A stretch of 32,377 nucleotides of DNA from Gammaproteobacteria bacterium (GTDB lineage Bacteria; Pseudomonadota; Gammaproteobacteria; Steroidobacterales; Woeseiaceae): contig JAOTVR010000038.1 of the NCBI GenBank assembly GCA_029863305.1, positions 1-32,377 on the forward strand. Direction: 5' to 3'. The notes under the pieces are model-generated. The model was given only the letters and a program-made list of their open reading frames with translations. It did no database searches and was not told where the DNA came from. Within the stretch, counting starts at the first letter, position 1; the number at the start of each line of letters is the position of its first letter. A program made the translations under genes and the position numbers. Of this stretch, positions 8,099 through 17,512 are shown piece by piece.

Positions 8099-9031
8099 AT
8101 GGCTGATAAAGAGCAGAACAAACCGGGATCGAAAACCGTCGCACGCTCGGAGGAGCTCGTGGACCGATTCCTCGATGCAATCTGGATGGAGCGCGGATTA
8201 TCGCAGAATACGCTGGGTGCGTATCGGGCCGATCTGATGACTCTGGGTCGTGGTCTTGCAAAAGACGAAAAGTCGATCGAAATGGCCGATAAGGCGGATC
8301 TTCTCGAGTTCATTGCGGGCCGGGTGGAAGGCGGTGCCAAGCCGCGTTCGACCGCACGCCAGCTATCGAGTTTTCGCCGCTTCTTCCGCTACATCATGCG
8401 TGAAGGAATGCGTGACAACGATCCGACAGCCGATATCGAGATGCCACGCATTGGCCGGTCATTGCCGAAGACTCTGAGCGAAGACGAGGTCGACTCACTG
8501 CTGAATGCCCCCAATACGGACGAACCGCTAGGCCACCGTGATCGTGCAATGCTCGAGCTCCTGTATGCAACCGGGCTGCGAGTTTCCGAGCTGATCAACC
8601 TGAAGCAGTCACAGATCAATTTCAATCAGGGCGTCTTGCGTATTATCGGCAAAGGCGATCGTGAGCGGCTGATTCCGCTGGGTGACGAGTCGCAGCGCTG
8701 GCTGCAGGATTTCATCGACGGGCCACGCATGGAAATATTGCTCGAGCGCCAGACGGACTACCTGTTCCCGACGCGCCGTGGCGACCGCATGACGCGCCAG
8801 GCGTTCTGGCACATCATCAAGCGCTATGCAGAAAAAGCGGGTGTGCGCCGCAAACTCTCACCGCATAGCTTACGGCACGCGTTTGCCACACATCTCCTGA
8901 ATCGCGGCGCGGATCTGCGTGTTGTCCAGCTGCTGCTGGGCCACAGCGATCTGTCGACAACGCAAATCTACACCCACGTCGCACGCGAGCGGCTCAAGGA
9001 TCTGCACGGCGAGCACCATCCCCGCGGCTAG
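8099..9031 (+). CDS. xerD: Site-specific tyrosine recombinase XerD
   Basis: This 310-residue recombinase, with XerC, resolves chromosome dimers at dif. All six catalytic residues are visible and in register with E. coli XerD: R161, K185, H256, R259, H282 and Y291. The N-terminal SAM-like core-binding domain spans about residues 16-105 and the C-terminus ends in the typical LHGEHHPRG. The frame is open from 7976, but family length favours a start at 8099, or at the in-frame ATG nine bases earlier (8090); neither has a strong ribosome site. dsbC follows after 88 bases, the usual xerD-dsbC order of gammaproteobacteria, which supports a chromosomal housekeeping role rather than a mobile-element integrase. 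Confidence 0.95.
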   Translation: MADKEQNKPGSKTVARSEELVDRFLDAIWMERGLSQNTLGAYRADLMTLGRGLAKDEKSIEMADKADLLEFIAGRVEGGAKPRSTARQLSSFRRFFRYIMREGMRDNDPTADIEMPRIGRSLPKTLSEDEVDSLLNAPNTDEPLGHRDRAMLELLYATGLRVSELINLKQSQINFNQGVLRIIGKGDRERLIPLGDESQRWLQDFIDGPRMEILLERQTDYLFPTRRGDRMTRQAFWHIIKRYAEKAGVRRKLSPHSLRHAFATHLLNRGADLRVVQLLLGHSDLSTTQIYTHVARERLKDLHGEHHPRG

Positions 9032-9119
9032 CTTTGCTAAACTTGCGGCCCCGGGGGAACCGGGACGGACCGGACGGGTCCATGTAAGCAACTCACCGCA
9101 AGCAATTCAGGAAGACCAA

Positions 9120-9872
9120 ATGAGCCGTAACCTCGTAGCAACCCCTATTCGTCTGCTTGCGCTCGCCGCGGCGACCCTCGCGTTTGCAGGCGCACAAGCC
9201 GGCGACGACAGCGCGGAGCTGCAGCAGGTTCGTGCCAAGGTCAGTGAGATGTTCGAATTCATCGGGCCAGAGAACGTCAATGCAAGCCCGGTCGATGGCT
9301 GGTACACGGTTCACAAGGGGTCCGTCATCGCGTACGTATCCGCCGATGGCCGCTACCTGTTGCAAGGCGATATGATCGACCTCGACAATGAGGTCAATCT
9401 GAGCGAAGCGATCCGCACCGAGGCCCGTCGCGACCTGATGGCGTCCGTTGGCGATGACCAGGTCATCACGTTTTCCCCTGAAGAAGTGAAATTCTCGGTA
9501 TCCGTATTCACCGACGTTGACTGCAGTTATTGCCGCCGCCTGCACAGCCAGATCGAGGAGTACATGGCACGCGGCATCGAGATCCGTTATCTCCTGTACC
9601 CGCGAAATGGTCCGGCGTCGGCAGCGTGGAATACGGCCGAGGATGTGTGGTGTTCGCCGGATCGGCGCAATGCATTGACGATGGCGAAACTCGATCGCGA
9701 ATTTGCGACGTCCAGCTGCGACTCGTCGACGGTGCAGAATCACTACGTCATTGGTCGGGATGTCGGCCTCAGCGGTACACCCGCCATCGTTTTCAGTGAT
9801 GGCACCTTGATCGCCGGATACTTGCCGCCCGACCAGCTCGCCGCGCGCCTGGAGCAGAACGCCACGAAGTAA
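9120..9872 (+). CDS. dsbC: Thiol:disulfide interchange protein DsbC
   Basis: This 250-residue periplasmic disulfide isomerase has a signal peptide at residues 1 to about 27 ending in AGAQAG. An N-terminal dimerisation domain spans about 30-95, and a thioredoxin domain carries the active-site C135-S-Y-C138. The cis-proline loop is GTP with P221. C178 and C200 sit where E. coli DsbC has its structural disulfide. As a dimer kept reduced by DsbD, it reshuffles wrong disulfides in exported proteins. The ATG at 9120 has AGGAAG five bases upstream, which decides the start over the longer open frame. It follows xerD and is convergent with the Nudix gene. Its stop codon overlaps a copy of the intergenic word AAATGCGACC. 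Confidence 0.94.
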   Translation: MSRNLVATPIRLLALAAATLAFAGAQAGDDSAELQQVRAKVSEMFEFIGPENVNASPVDGWYTVHKGSVIAYVSADGRYLLQGDMIDLDNEVNLSEAIRTEARRDLMASVGDDQVITFSPEEVKFSVSVFTDVDCSYCRRLHSQIEEYMARGIEIRYLLYPRNGPASAAWNTAEDVWCSPDRRNALTMAKLDREFATSSCDSSTVQNHYVIGRDVGLSGTPAIVFSDGTLIAGYLPPDQLAARLEQNATK

Positions 9873-9880
9873 ATGCGACC
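9871..9880 (+). repeat. Intergenic word AAATGCGACC, copy 1
   Basis: First of three copies of this 10-bp word within 3.1 kb, here overlapping the dsbC stop codon and followed by GTCAGAGGCC, which resembles the arm of the hairpin at 12984-13011. It looks like a degraded copy of a short dispersed repeat. Confidence 0.4.
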
Positions 9881-9904
9881 GACGGTGTCAGAGGCCTTTT
9901 TGCG

Positions 9905-10438
9905 CTAACTCCTTGCGCGGCGCAGTTCGTGCACGTGTACGCCGTTATTCTGCCCGCGGTCCTCGAAGTACTTCTTCAGGGCGTAGTGACCGCTGTGGAA
10001 GGCGATCTCGTCCCACGGAATTTCGTCCTCGCTGAACATCGCAACTTCGAGGCTCTCCTGACCCGGGCTGAAATCGCCGAGCAGCTTCGCCGTATAAAAA
10101 AGGTGTATCTGCCCGGCATCAATGACATCGACCACGGCGAACAGGTGTCCTATCTCAACCTCGGCGCAAGCCTCTTCGAGTGTCTCCCGGGCTGCCCCCA
10201 TGGTGGTGGACTCGCCGAGCTCCATGAAGCCGGCCGGCACGGTCCAGTATCCATAGCGCGGTTCGATGGCCCGCTTGCAAAGCAGTATCTTGCCGTCCCG
10301 TTCGGGTACACAACCGACGACCGGCAGCGGGTTCTGATAATGAATCATGCCGCAGGAGTCGCAAACCCAGCGATCATGAGTGTCGCCGGCGGGCGTTTGC
10401 CAGGAAACTGTCTGGCCGCAGCTTGAGCAAAATTTCAT
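9905..10438 (-). CDS. Nudix hydrolase with N-terminal zinc ribbon
   Basis: This 177-residue protein starts with a four-cysteine zinc ribbon (C4, C7, C26, C29; CSSCG and CDSCG), followed by HYQNP. A Nudix domain with the box GFMELGESTTMGAARETLEEACAE-type follows at residues 70-93. The metal-binding RExLEE core is intact, but the glycine usually found after EEx is replaced by cysteine (C91). Zinc-ribbon Nudix enzymes of this layout include NADH pyrophosphatase (NudC) and ADP-ribose or FAD pyrophosphatases; this one is shorter than NudC and lacks its SQPWPFPxS motif, so NudC is unlikely. It begins 23 bases after the 3' end of tRNA-Leu on the same strand, so the mRNA is probably released by tRNA processing. 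Substrate unknown. Confidence 0.85.
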   Translation of the reverse strand: MKFCSSCGQTVSWQTPAGDTHDRWVCDSCGMIHYQNPLPVVGCVPERDGKILLCKRAIEPRYGYWTVPAGFMELGESTTMGAARETLEEACAEVEIGHLFAVVDVIDAGQIHLFYTAKLLGDFSPGQESLEVAMFSEDEIPWDEIAFHSGHYALKKYFEDRGQNNGVHVHELRRARS

Positions 10439-10461
10439 CGTGATTTCTGCCGGTGCAGGTG

Positions 10462-10548
10462 TGGTGCCGGAGGGGGGAATCGAACCCCCACTTCCTTTCG
10501 GAAACCGGATTTTGAATCCGGCGCGTCTACCAGTTCCGCCACCCCGGC
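10462..10548 (-). tRNA. tRNA-Leu (anticodon CAA)
   Basis: The reverse strand folds into a class II tRNA of 87 nucleotides with encoded CCA. Acceptor GCCGGGG pairs with CTCCGGC followed by A-CCA. The anticodon stem CCGGA/TCCGG holds loop TTCAAAA, giving anticodon CAA. The T-arm GGGGG-TTCGATT-CCCCC is perfect, and a long variable arm fits leucine. It reads UUG codons. A promoter with TATACT and a GC-rich discriminator lies about 55 bases upstream. Confidence 0.96.
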
Positions 10549-10600
10549 CAGCGTCTCCCGGCGGGGCTCAGACAAGACTGTCCCGGGCCGGAAGGCGCAC

Positions 10601-10629
10601 AGTATATGCGCGGACACCTGTTCTCGCCA
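10601..10629 (-). promoter_or_regulatory. Predicted sigma-70 promoter for tRNA-Leu
   Basis: On the reverse strand TGGCGA (10629-10624) and TATACT (10606-10601) are spaced 17 bp. The bases after the -10 box are GTGCGCC, a GC-rich discriminator typical of stable-RNA promoters under stringent control. The -35 box is a poor match (three of six), so confidence is moderate. Confidence 0.5.
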
Positions 10630-10649
10630 GAGGCGAAAAAAAATTCGCC

Positions 10650-10660
10650 AAATGCGACCC
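10650..10660 (+). repeat. Intergenic word AAATGCGACC(C), copy 2
   Basis: Second copy, in the leader between tRNA-Leu and the sigma gene. It is followed by TTTGAA and GGCACCAGGCATC, a half-palindromic stretch. Together with copies 1 and 3 it suggests an eroded REP-type element. Confidence 0.4.
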
Positions 10661-10693
10661 TTTGAAGGCACCAGGCATCTACTATTTCGAGAT

Positions 10694-11293
10694 ATGAGCA
10701 AGTTTGCTGACATCGAGATCGACCCCGCGATCGTCAAGCGGGCCGCACGCGGCGATGTGCGCGCTCACGAGATCATCTATCGCGCGTTCGCGGCACCCGT
10801 GTATTCGCTGAGCTTGCGATTTACGCGCGTGCCGGCACAGGCAGAAGATCTTGTGCAGGACACGTTCATCGAGATCATGCGATCGATCTCGAAGTTTCGC
10901 GGCGAGGCCGCTCTGGGCAGCTGGATTCGTCGCATTGCAGTGTCCAAGGCACTGATGTTTTTGCGCTCCGCCTGGACCGCTCGTGGCCAGTCGCTGGCCG
11001 ATGACTGGAATGAGGTGACGCCAGGCGACGTTGCAAGCCACGGGGTGTCGAGTGATCCGGACGAAGCGCTGGATCTCGACGCGGCACTGGCAAGGCTGCC
11101 ATCTGTAGGACGCGCGGTCGTCTGGCTGCACGATGTCGAAGGATTTACGCACAAAGAGATAGCTGCATTGATGGGACGAACAGAGAGTTTTTCGAAATCG
11201 CAGTTATCAAGGGCCTACCAGCGCCTGCGACCGATGCTTTCCGAACCGGGGAACGCGGTCGACGGCGCGGGCGCAATAGTAAGAGGTTGCTGA
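10694..11293 (+). CDS. ECF-type RNA polymerase sigma factor
   Basis: This 199-residue protein has only sigma regions 2 and 4, as in extracytoplasmic-function sigma factors. Region 2 spans about residues 20-92 (QAEDLVQDTFIEIM, then FRGEAALGSWIRRIAVSKAL). Region 4 spans about 125-182, with the helix-turn-helix FTHKEIAALMGRTESFSKSQ. It would direct RNA polymerase to a small set of promoters, probably including its own. The open frame begins at 10652, but the ATG at 10694 (MSKFADIEID) fits family length; its ribosome site is weak. The stop is two bases before the next gene, a single-pass membrane protein likely to be its anti-sigma factor. Target genes cannot be deduced; I see no clear ECF-type GAAC promoter upstream. 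Confidence 0.9.
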   Translation: MSKFADIEIDPAIVKRAARGDVRAHEIIYRAFAAPVYSLSLRFTRVPAQAEDLVQDTFIEIMRSISKFRGEAALGSWIRRIAVSKALMFLRSAWTARGQSLADDWNEVTPGDVASHGVSSDPDEALDLDAALARLPSVGRAVVWLHDVEGFTHKEIAALMGRTESFSKSQLSRAYQRLRPMLSEPGNAVDGAGAIVRGC

Positions 11294-11295
11294 CA

Positions 11296-11880
11296 ATGTC
11301 GAGTGACAGGAAGGACGAAGAGATGATTTGTGGACTAACCGCTGACGAGCAGGAGCTGTTGCAGACGGAACTAAAACGGCTTCCGGACGCAATGCCGCCG
11401 CGTGCCGTCTGGCAGCGTATTCGTGAGCAGGCCGAGGCCGAAGGTTTGATCCGTAAGACGCCGATGCGGCGTCCGATGACCTGGCACGGTGGTTTCGGGC
11501 TGGCCGCGGCCGTGGTGCTCGCAGTCGTGTTGGTGCCGGTCATGATGGATACACCGGAACCGGCTGGCGTCACGGAGCCGCCGCTGACAGCTCCCTCGAA
11601 TACGACACAGGTCAATGCGCTGCAGGCCCTGATGGTCGAGTCGCGGCAACTTGAAAGCGACCTGCGTTCGTTGCCGCAGGAACCGCGCGTGAGGCAAGCC
11701 GGTACGGTTGCGACACTCTCCGAAATCGAGGACCGCATTGCAGCGATCGATTACCAGTTATATGACCCGGCTGTGCCGATGACGGCCGAGGAAGAAGAGA
11801 TTTTCTGGCGCGAACGCGTCAGGTTGATGAAATTGCTCGTCGGATTGCGCTATGCGCAGGCGCAACGGACAGCATATTGA
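11296..11880 (+). CDS. Single-pass membrane protein, probable anti-sigma factor
   Basis: I do not recognise a named family. The 194-residue protein has a soluble acidic N-terminal part (about 1-60), one transmembrane helix at about 64-83 (FGLAAAVVLAVVLVPVMM), and a C-terminal part predicted periplasmic, with a Pro/Thr-rich linker and then helical, charged sequence. This topology, and the position two bases after an ECF sigma gene, is the usual arrangement of an anti-sigma factor that holds sigma in the cytoplasm and senses the periplasm. No zinc-binding HxxxCxxC anti-sigma motif is present, so it is not a ZAS protein. Start: AAGAGG nine bases before the ATG at 11296 favours it over the TTG at 11287, which would overlap the sigma stop. 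Function is inferred from position and topology. Confidence 0.7.
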   Translation: MSSDRKDEEMICGLTADEQELLQTELKRLPDAMPPRAVWQRIREQAEAEGLIRKTPMRRPMTWHGGFGLAAAVVLAVVLVPVMMDTPEPAGVTEPPLTAPSNTTQVNALQALMVESRQLESDLRSLPQEPRVRQAGTVATLSEIEDRIAAIDYQLYDPAVPMTAEEEEIFWRERVRLMKLLVGLRYAQAQRTAY

Positions 11881-11919
11881 TGTGGCCGGGCTTGCGGGCC
11901 CGCCAAGGAGATGGACAGT

Positions 11920-12960
11920 ATGAAAACGATGAAACTGATTATTCCTGTTGCGGCACTGCTGCTGTTCGCCGGGCAGGCGGCTGCGCAAACCGAACAGGAG
12001 CAACGGGCCGAAGCGGATCGCACCCACGCCTTGCAGCAGGCCGAGCAACGTGAGGCCGAGGTCGCCAGAAAGCTGCAGGAAGCCGAGCGGAAAATGGCCG
12101 AGGCGGCGCGCCAGATTGCCGAGCTGACGTCCGAGCGCTTGCCACAGTTGCAGGAGATCCAGCGTCGCATTGAGATCGTTAACGACGGCCGCCCCCGGCT
12201 TGGCGTCAACATCGGTGAGGATGAGAGCGACGGTCCGGTCGAGGGCGTGCGCGTCATTGGCGTGACACCCGGTAGCGCGGCAGATGATGCAGGCCTGCGC
12301 GCAGGAGACATTATCACTTCGATTAATGGTGAGTCGATGAGCGCCGATGGCGCAGAGCGGGCCAATCAGCTGATTCTGGATTTCATGGCCGGCGTGGAGG
12401 AAGGCGACATTCTCGAAGTCGAGTACCTGCGTGATGGCAAGGTCGGTACGGTAGAGGTCGAGCCACGGCAGGTGCAGGTGCACGCGTTCGGGTTTCGTGG
12501 GTTTCCCAAAGATTTCAGTATGCCGCCGATGCGTGAAATGGAGATTGCACCGGAAATGGTCGGCAAGCTGCATCGTGAGTTCAACGTCTGGCCCGGCAAT
12601 GTCTGGGCGGACATGGAGCTTGTGGAGCTGAATGAAGGCCTCGGCAAGTACTTCGGCGCTGAATCCGGCGTGCTGGTGGTCAGCGCGCCCCGGTCGAATT
12701 CGCTGCAGCTCCAGGATGGTGATGTCATTCGCAAGATTGACGGCCGCGAACCGACATCGGTGCGGCATGCAATGCGAATCCTGAGTTCGTATCAGCCGGG
12801 CGAAAAACTCGAGCTCGAGATATTGCGCGAAAAGAAACAGCGCACGCTCAAAATCGAGATGCCCGACGATCGCCACAGCAAGCTGATTGACATGCCTGCA
12901 CAGGTTCGCCCGGTGTCTGTGCCCGGTCCAGCGCCTGTCCCGCGCGGCGAGAAGACCTAG
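11920..12960 (+). CDS. Secreted coiled-coil protein with two PDZ domains
   Basis: The 346-residue product has a signal peptide at residues 1 to about 22 (hydrophobic core then AAAQ). A heptad-rich, highly charged coiled coil follows at about 24-88, then PDZ1 at about 92-182 (RLGVNIG, then TPGSAADDAGLRAGDIITSING) and PDZ2 at about 240-315 (SGVLVVSAPRSNS, LQDGDVIRKIDG). There is no protease domain: the HtrA/DegS catalytic triad is absent. PDZ domains bind protein C-termini, and in DegS they sense misfolded porins, so a periplasmic sensor or adaptor role for the sigma/anti-sigma pair is plausible. AAGGAG is nine bases from the ATG at 11920 and touches the upstream in-frame ATG at 11911, so 11920 is chosen. 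It follows the anti-sigma gene by 39 bases. Confidence 0.82.
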   Translation: MKTMKLIIPVAALLLFAGQAAAQTEQEQRAEADRTHALQQAEQREAEVARKLQEAERKMAEAARQIAELTSERLPQLQEIQRRIEIVNDGRPRLGVNIGEDESDGPVEGVRVIGVTPGSAADDAGLRAGDIITSINGESMSADGAERANQLILDFMAGVEEGDILEVEYLRDGKVGTVEVEPRQVQVHAFGFRGFPKDFSMPPMREMEIAPEMVGKLHREFNVWPGNVWADMELVELNEGLGKYFGAESGVLVVSAPRSNSLQLQDGDVIRKIDGREPTSVRHAMRILSSYQPGEKLELEILREKKQRTLKIEMPDDRHSKLIDMPAQVRPVSVPGPAPVPRGEKT

Positions 12961-12970
12961 AGGGGGCATT

Positions 12971-12982
12971 GGGTCGCATTTT
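12971..12982 (-). repeat. Intergenic word AAATGCGACC(C), copy 3
   Basis: Third copy, in reverse orientation (GGGTCGCATTTT on the plus strand), directly beside the 10-bp hairpin that follows the PDZ gene. Confidence 0.4.
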
Positions 12983-12983
12983 C

Positions 12984-13011
12984 GGTCAGAGCCCCCGCAG
13001 CGGCTCTGACC
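12984..13011. repeat. Perfect 10-bp palindrome, REP-like hairpin or terminator
   Basis: GGTCAGAGCC and GGCTCTGACC form a perfect 10-bp stem around an 8-base loop, between the end of the PDZ gene and queA. No T-run follows on either side, so a standard intrinsic terminator is less likely than a REP-type palindrome, though it could still stabilise or end the upstream mRNA. The adjacent AAATGCGACC copy supports a repeat element. Confidence 0.6.
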
Positions 13012-13045
13012 CCTGTGCATTGCGGCTTTGTTACCATGCGCGCCC

Positions 13046-15177
<2,132 letters not shown>

Positions 15178-15303
15178 CCGCTATTTTTCCCGGCTTCAGG
15201 CTTGGGATTGCGTTTACTGCCCTTATTTCGATTGCTCTGTGCCATAATACCGCGCTGATTTTCTGGGGCACCCAAACAGCCCGCAACAAGACGATAGAGA
15301 CTC

Positions 15304-15627
15304 ATGGACTTTTTCATACAAAACGCGCACGCGCAGGGCGCACAGCAAGGCGACGCCTTCGGTTTCCTGCTGCCAATGATCATCATTTTTGCCGCCTTTT
15401 ATTTCTTGCTGATTCGACCGCAGCAAAAGAAACAAAAAGCGCATAACGAGCTCGTGTCGAACCTCTCGGCCGGCGACGAAGTGTTGACGGCGGGCGGCAT
15501 TCTCGGTGTGATCACCGGCATTAGCGAGCACTACGCGATCGTTAAGATTGCGGACAACACTGAAATCAAGATTCAGAAATCGAGTGTTGCTCAGGTCGTC
15601 CCGAAAGACACGTTCGAAAACGCCTGA
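15304..15627 (+). CDS. yajC: Preprotein translocase subunit YajC
   Basis: This 107-residue inner-membrane protein has one transmembrane helix at about residues 18-37 (FGFLLPMIIIFAAFYFLLI), followed by the family signature RPQQKKQKAHNELVSNL and a small cytoplasmic beta domain (GDEVLTAGGILGVITGI). YajC binds SecD-SecF and assists Sec export. It lies 126 bases downstream of tgt and 65 bases before secD, the standard order. A CATAAT at 15243 might be a -10 element, but no matching -35 is visible, so readthrough from queA-tgt is possible. Confidence 0.95.
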   Translation: MDFFIQNAHAQGAQQGDAFGFLLPMIIIFAAFYFLLIRPQQKKQKAHNELVSNLSAGDEVLTAGGILGVITGISEHYAIVKIADNTEIKIQKSSVAQVVPKDTFENA

Positions 15628-15692
15628 CCGGGCTCTGATTCTTTCATGCTCAACTATTCTCAGGTTCGCCTGGATTATCAGGGACGTCCGCG

Positions 15693-17504
15693 GTGAACAA
15701 GTATCCGGCCTGGCTAAACACGCTCGTCCTCCTGGTCTTGTTGACGGGCCTGTTGCTGGCGTTGCCGAACATCTACGGCACCGTGCCAGCCGTGCAGGTC
15801 GCTGATGCGGACGGTGCGAGCTATACCGAGGAGCGCCTCGAGAGTTTCCTGCGAACGATAGAGAACAGCGATATCTCGCCCGAGGCCGCTTACCTCAAGG
15901 ACGGTCGCGCGGTCTTTCGATTTGAATCGATTGAAGAGCAACGACAGGCCGAGTCGCGGTTGCGCGAGCGCTACGGCCGCGAAGCAAGCATCGCCATAAC
16001 GCAGGCGCCGAAACTGCCGGACTGGGTCCGCAATCTCGGTCTCGATCCAATGAGTCTTGGGCTCGATCTCCGCGGTGGCGTCTACGTGTTGCTTGAAGTC
16101 GATATGGACACAGCGATCGACAGCCGCATGACATCGTATCAGCAGGGCTTTGACGAGCGCCTGCGCGACGCGCGCATCCGCCACCGTGTCGATCTGAACG
16201 AACTGACCATTACGGTGCGACTGACCAGCGCCGATGACCTCGAAGCTGCGCGCGCAATTATTCGCGACGCGGACGCGGACGTATTGATTGCCGACGGCAC
16301 GGACGGCAAGTCGCTGCAGGTGCGCATGACCGAAGCGCAAATCAAAGCGCGGCAGGATTTTGCGATCGAGCAGAACATCACGACCCTGAGAAATCGTGTC
16401 AACGAACTGGGCGTCGCAGAACCGCTGGTGCAGCGCCAGGGCACCGATCGCATTGTCGTGCAGTTGCCCGGAGTGCAGGATCCGACCCGACTCAACGAGA
16501 TTATCACGGCGACGGCAACCATCGAGTTTCGACTCGTTGACCTGACGGGCGACCAACCAGGAACGCGCGAATATCGTGGCCGACCGGGAATCCAGTCACA
16601 GAAGCTGCGGCGTGACGTCATCGCTTCGGGTGATCAAATCGTCAATGCCGAGGCTGGATTCAGTGAAGGTCAGCCGGCCGTGTTCATCAACCTCGATTCG
16701 GCCGGTGGTGAACGCATGCTCGCGACGACGCGGGACAATGTTGGCAAACCGATGTCGACGGTGTTTATCGAAACCAAACGCGAAGCGGTGACACGGAACG
16801 GCGTCACCGAATACCGTCGGATCAAGACCGAAGAAATCATCAATACCGCGACTATTCGTGGCGTGTTCAAAGACCGCTTTCAGACCACGGGCCTGAATCC
16901 TACCGAAGCGCGTGACCTGGCCCTGCTGCTGCGCGCCGGCGCACTGGCCGCGCCCGTCTACAAGGTCGATGAGCGTACGATTGGCCCCAACCTGGGTCAG
17001 GACAACATCGACCGCGGTTTCCGCGCGGTGCAGATAGGCTTCCTGGCAGTCATTGTCTTCATGGCCGTGTATTACCGTTGGTTCGGCATGATTGCGAATA
17101 TTGCACTGCTGTCGAATCTGGTCTTTATCGTCGCGTTACTGTCACTGCTGCAAGCATCACTTACGCTGCCCGGTATTGCCGGCATCGTATTGACCGTCGG
17201 CATGGCCGTCGATGCGAACGTGCTCATATTTGAGCGAATACGCGAGGAACTTGCAGCAGGATCGTCGCCGCAGGTGGCGATCAGTTCGGGTTATGAGAAA
17301 GCACTGTCATCGATTGCCGATGCGAACATCACAACCCTGATCGCGGCGGTCGTCTTGTTTGCGTTCGGTACCGGTCCGATCAAAGGTTTCGCAGTGACCT
17401 TGTCGCTCGGAATCGTGACATCGATGTTCACGGCGATAGTCGGGACACGGTCGATCGTCAATCTCGTGTTTGGCGGTCGCAAGCTGAAGTCCATACCGGT
17501 CTAG
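15693..17504 (+). CDS. secD: Protein translocase subunit SecD
   Basis: This 603-residue membrane protein is close to the E. coli length of 615. It has a first transmembrane helix near residues 9-26, a large periplasmic P1 region including LGLDLRGGVYVLLEV, and a C-terminal bundle of five helices. That bundle carries GMAVDANVLIFERIREE, the conserved motif with the aspartate and arginine used in proton-driven movement. With SecF it pulls preproteins out of the Sec channel on the periplasmic side. The start is a GTG at 15693 with AGGGAC upstream. secF follows after only a few bases. Confidence 0.97.
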   Translation: MNKYPAWLNTLVLLVLLTGLLLALPNIYGTVPAVQVADADGASYTEERLESFLRTIENSDISPEAAYLKDGRAVFRFESIEEQRQAESRLRERYGREASIAITQAPKLPDWVRNLGLDPMSLGLDLRGGVYVLLEVDMDTAIDSRMTSYQQGFDERLRDARIRHRVDLNELTITVRLTSADDLEAARAIIRDADADVLIADGTDGKSLQVRMTEAQIKARQDFAIEQNITTLRNRVNELGVAEPLVQRQGTDRIVVQLPGVQDPTRLNEIITATATIEFRLVDLTGDQPGTREYRGRPGIQSQKLRRDVIASGDQIVNAEAGFSEGQPAVFINLDSAGGERMLATTRDNVGKPMSTVFIETKREAVTRNGVTEYRRIKTEEIINTATIRGVFKDRFQTTGLNPTEARDLALLLRAGALAAPVYKVDERTIGPNLGQDNIDRGFRAVQIGFLAVIVFMAVYYRWFGMIANIALLSNLVFIVALLSLLQASLTLPGIAGIVLTVGMAVDANVLIFERIREELAAGSSPQVAISSGYEKALSSIADANITTLIAAVVLFAFGTGPIKGFAVTLSLGIVTSMFTAIVGTRSIVNLVFGGRKLKSIPV

Positions 17505-17512
17505 GTATTGTG

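Noticed and set aside
9881-9904. Terminator between dsbC and the Nudix gene
   Set aside because: The TTTTT run is preceded only by AGGCCT, with no stable stem.
15209-15248. Possible promoter before yajC (CATAAT as -10)
   Set aside because: No -35 box lies at 16-18 bp spacing; TTTACT and TTGCGT are too far away.
15714-16556. Reverse open frame of 280 codons opposite secD
   Set aside because: secD is certain; the reverse frame has no motif and is explained by codon bias.
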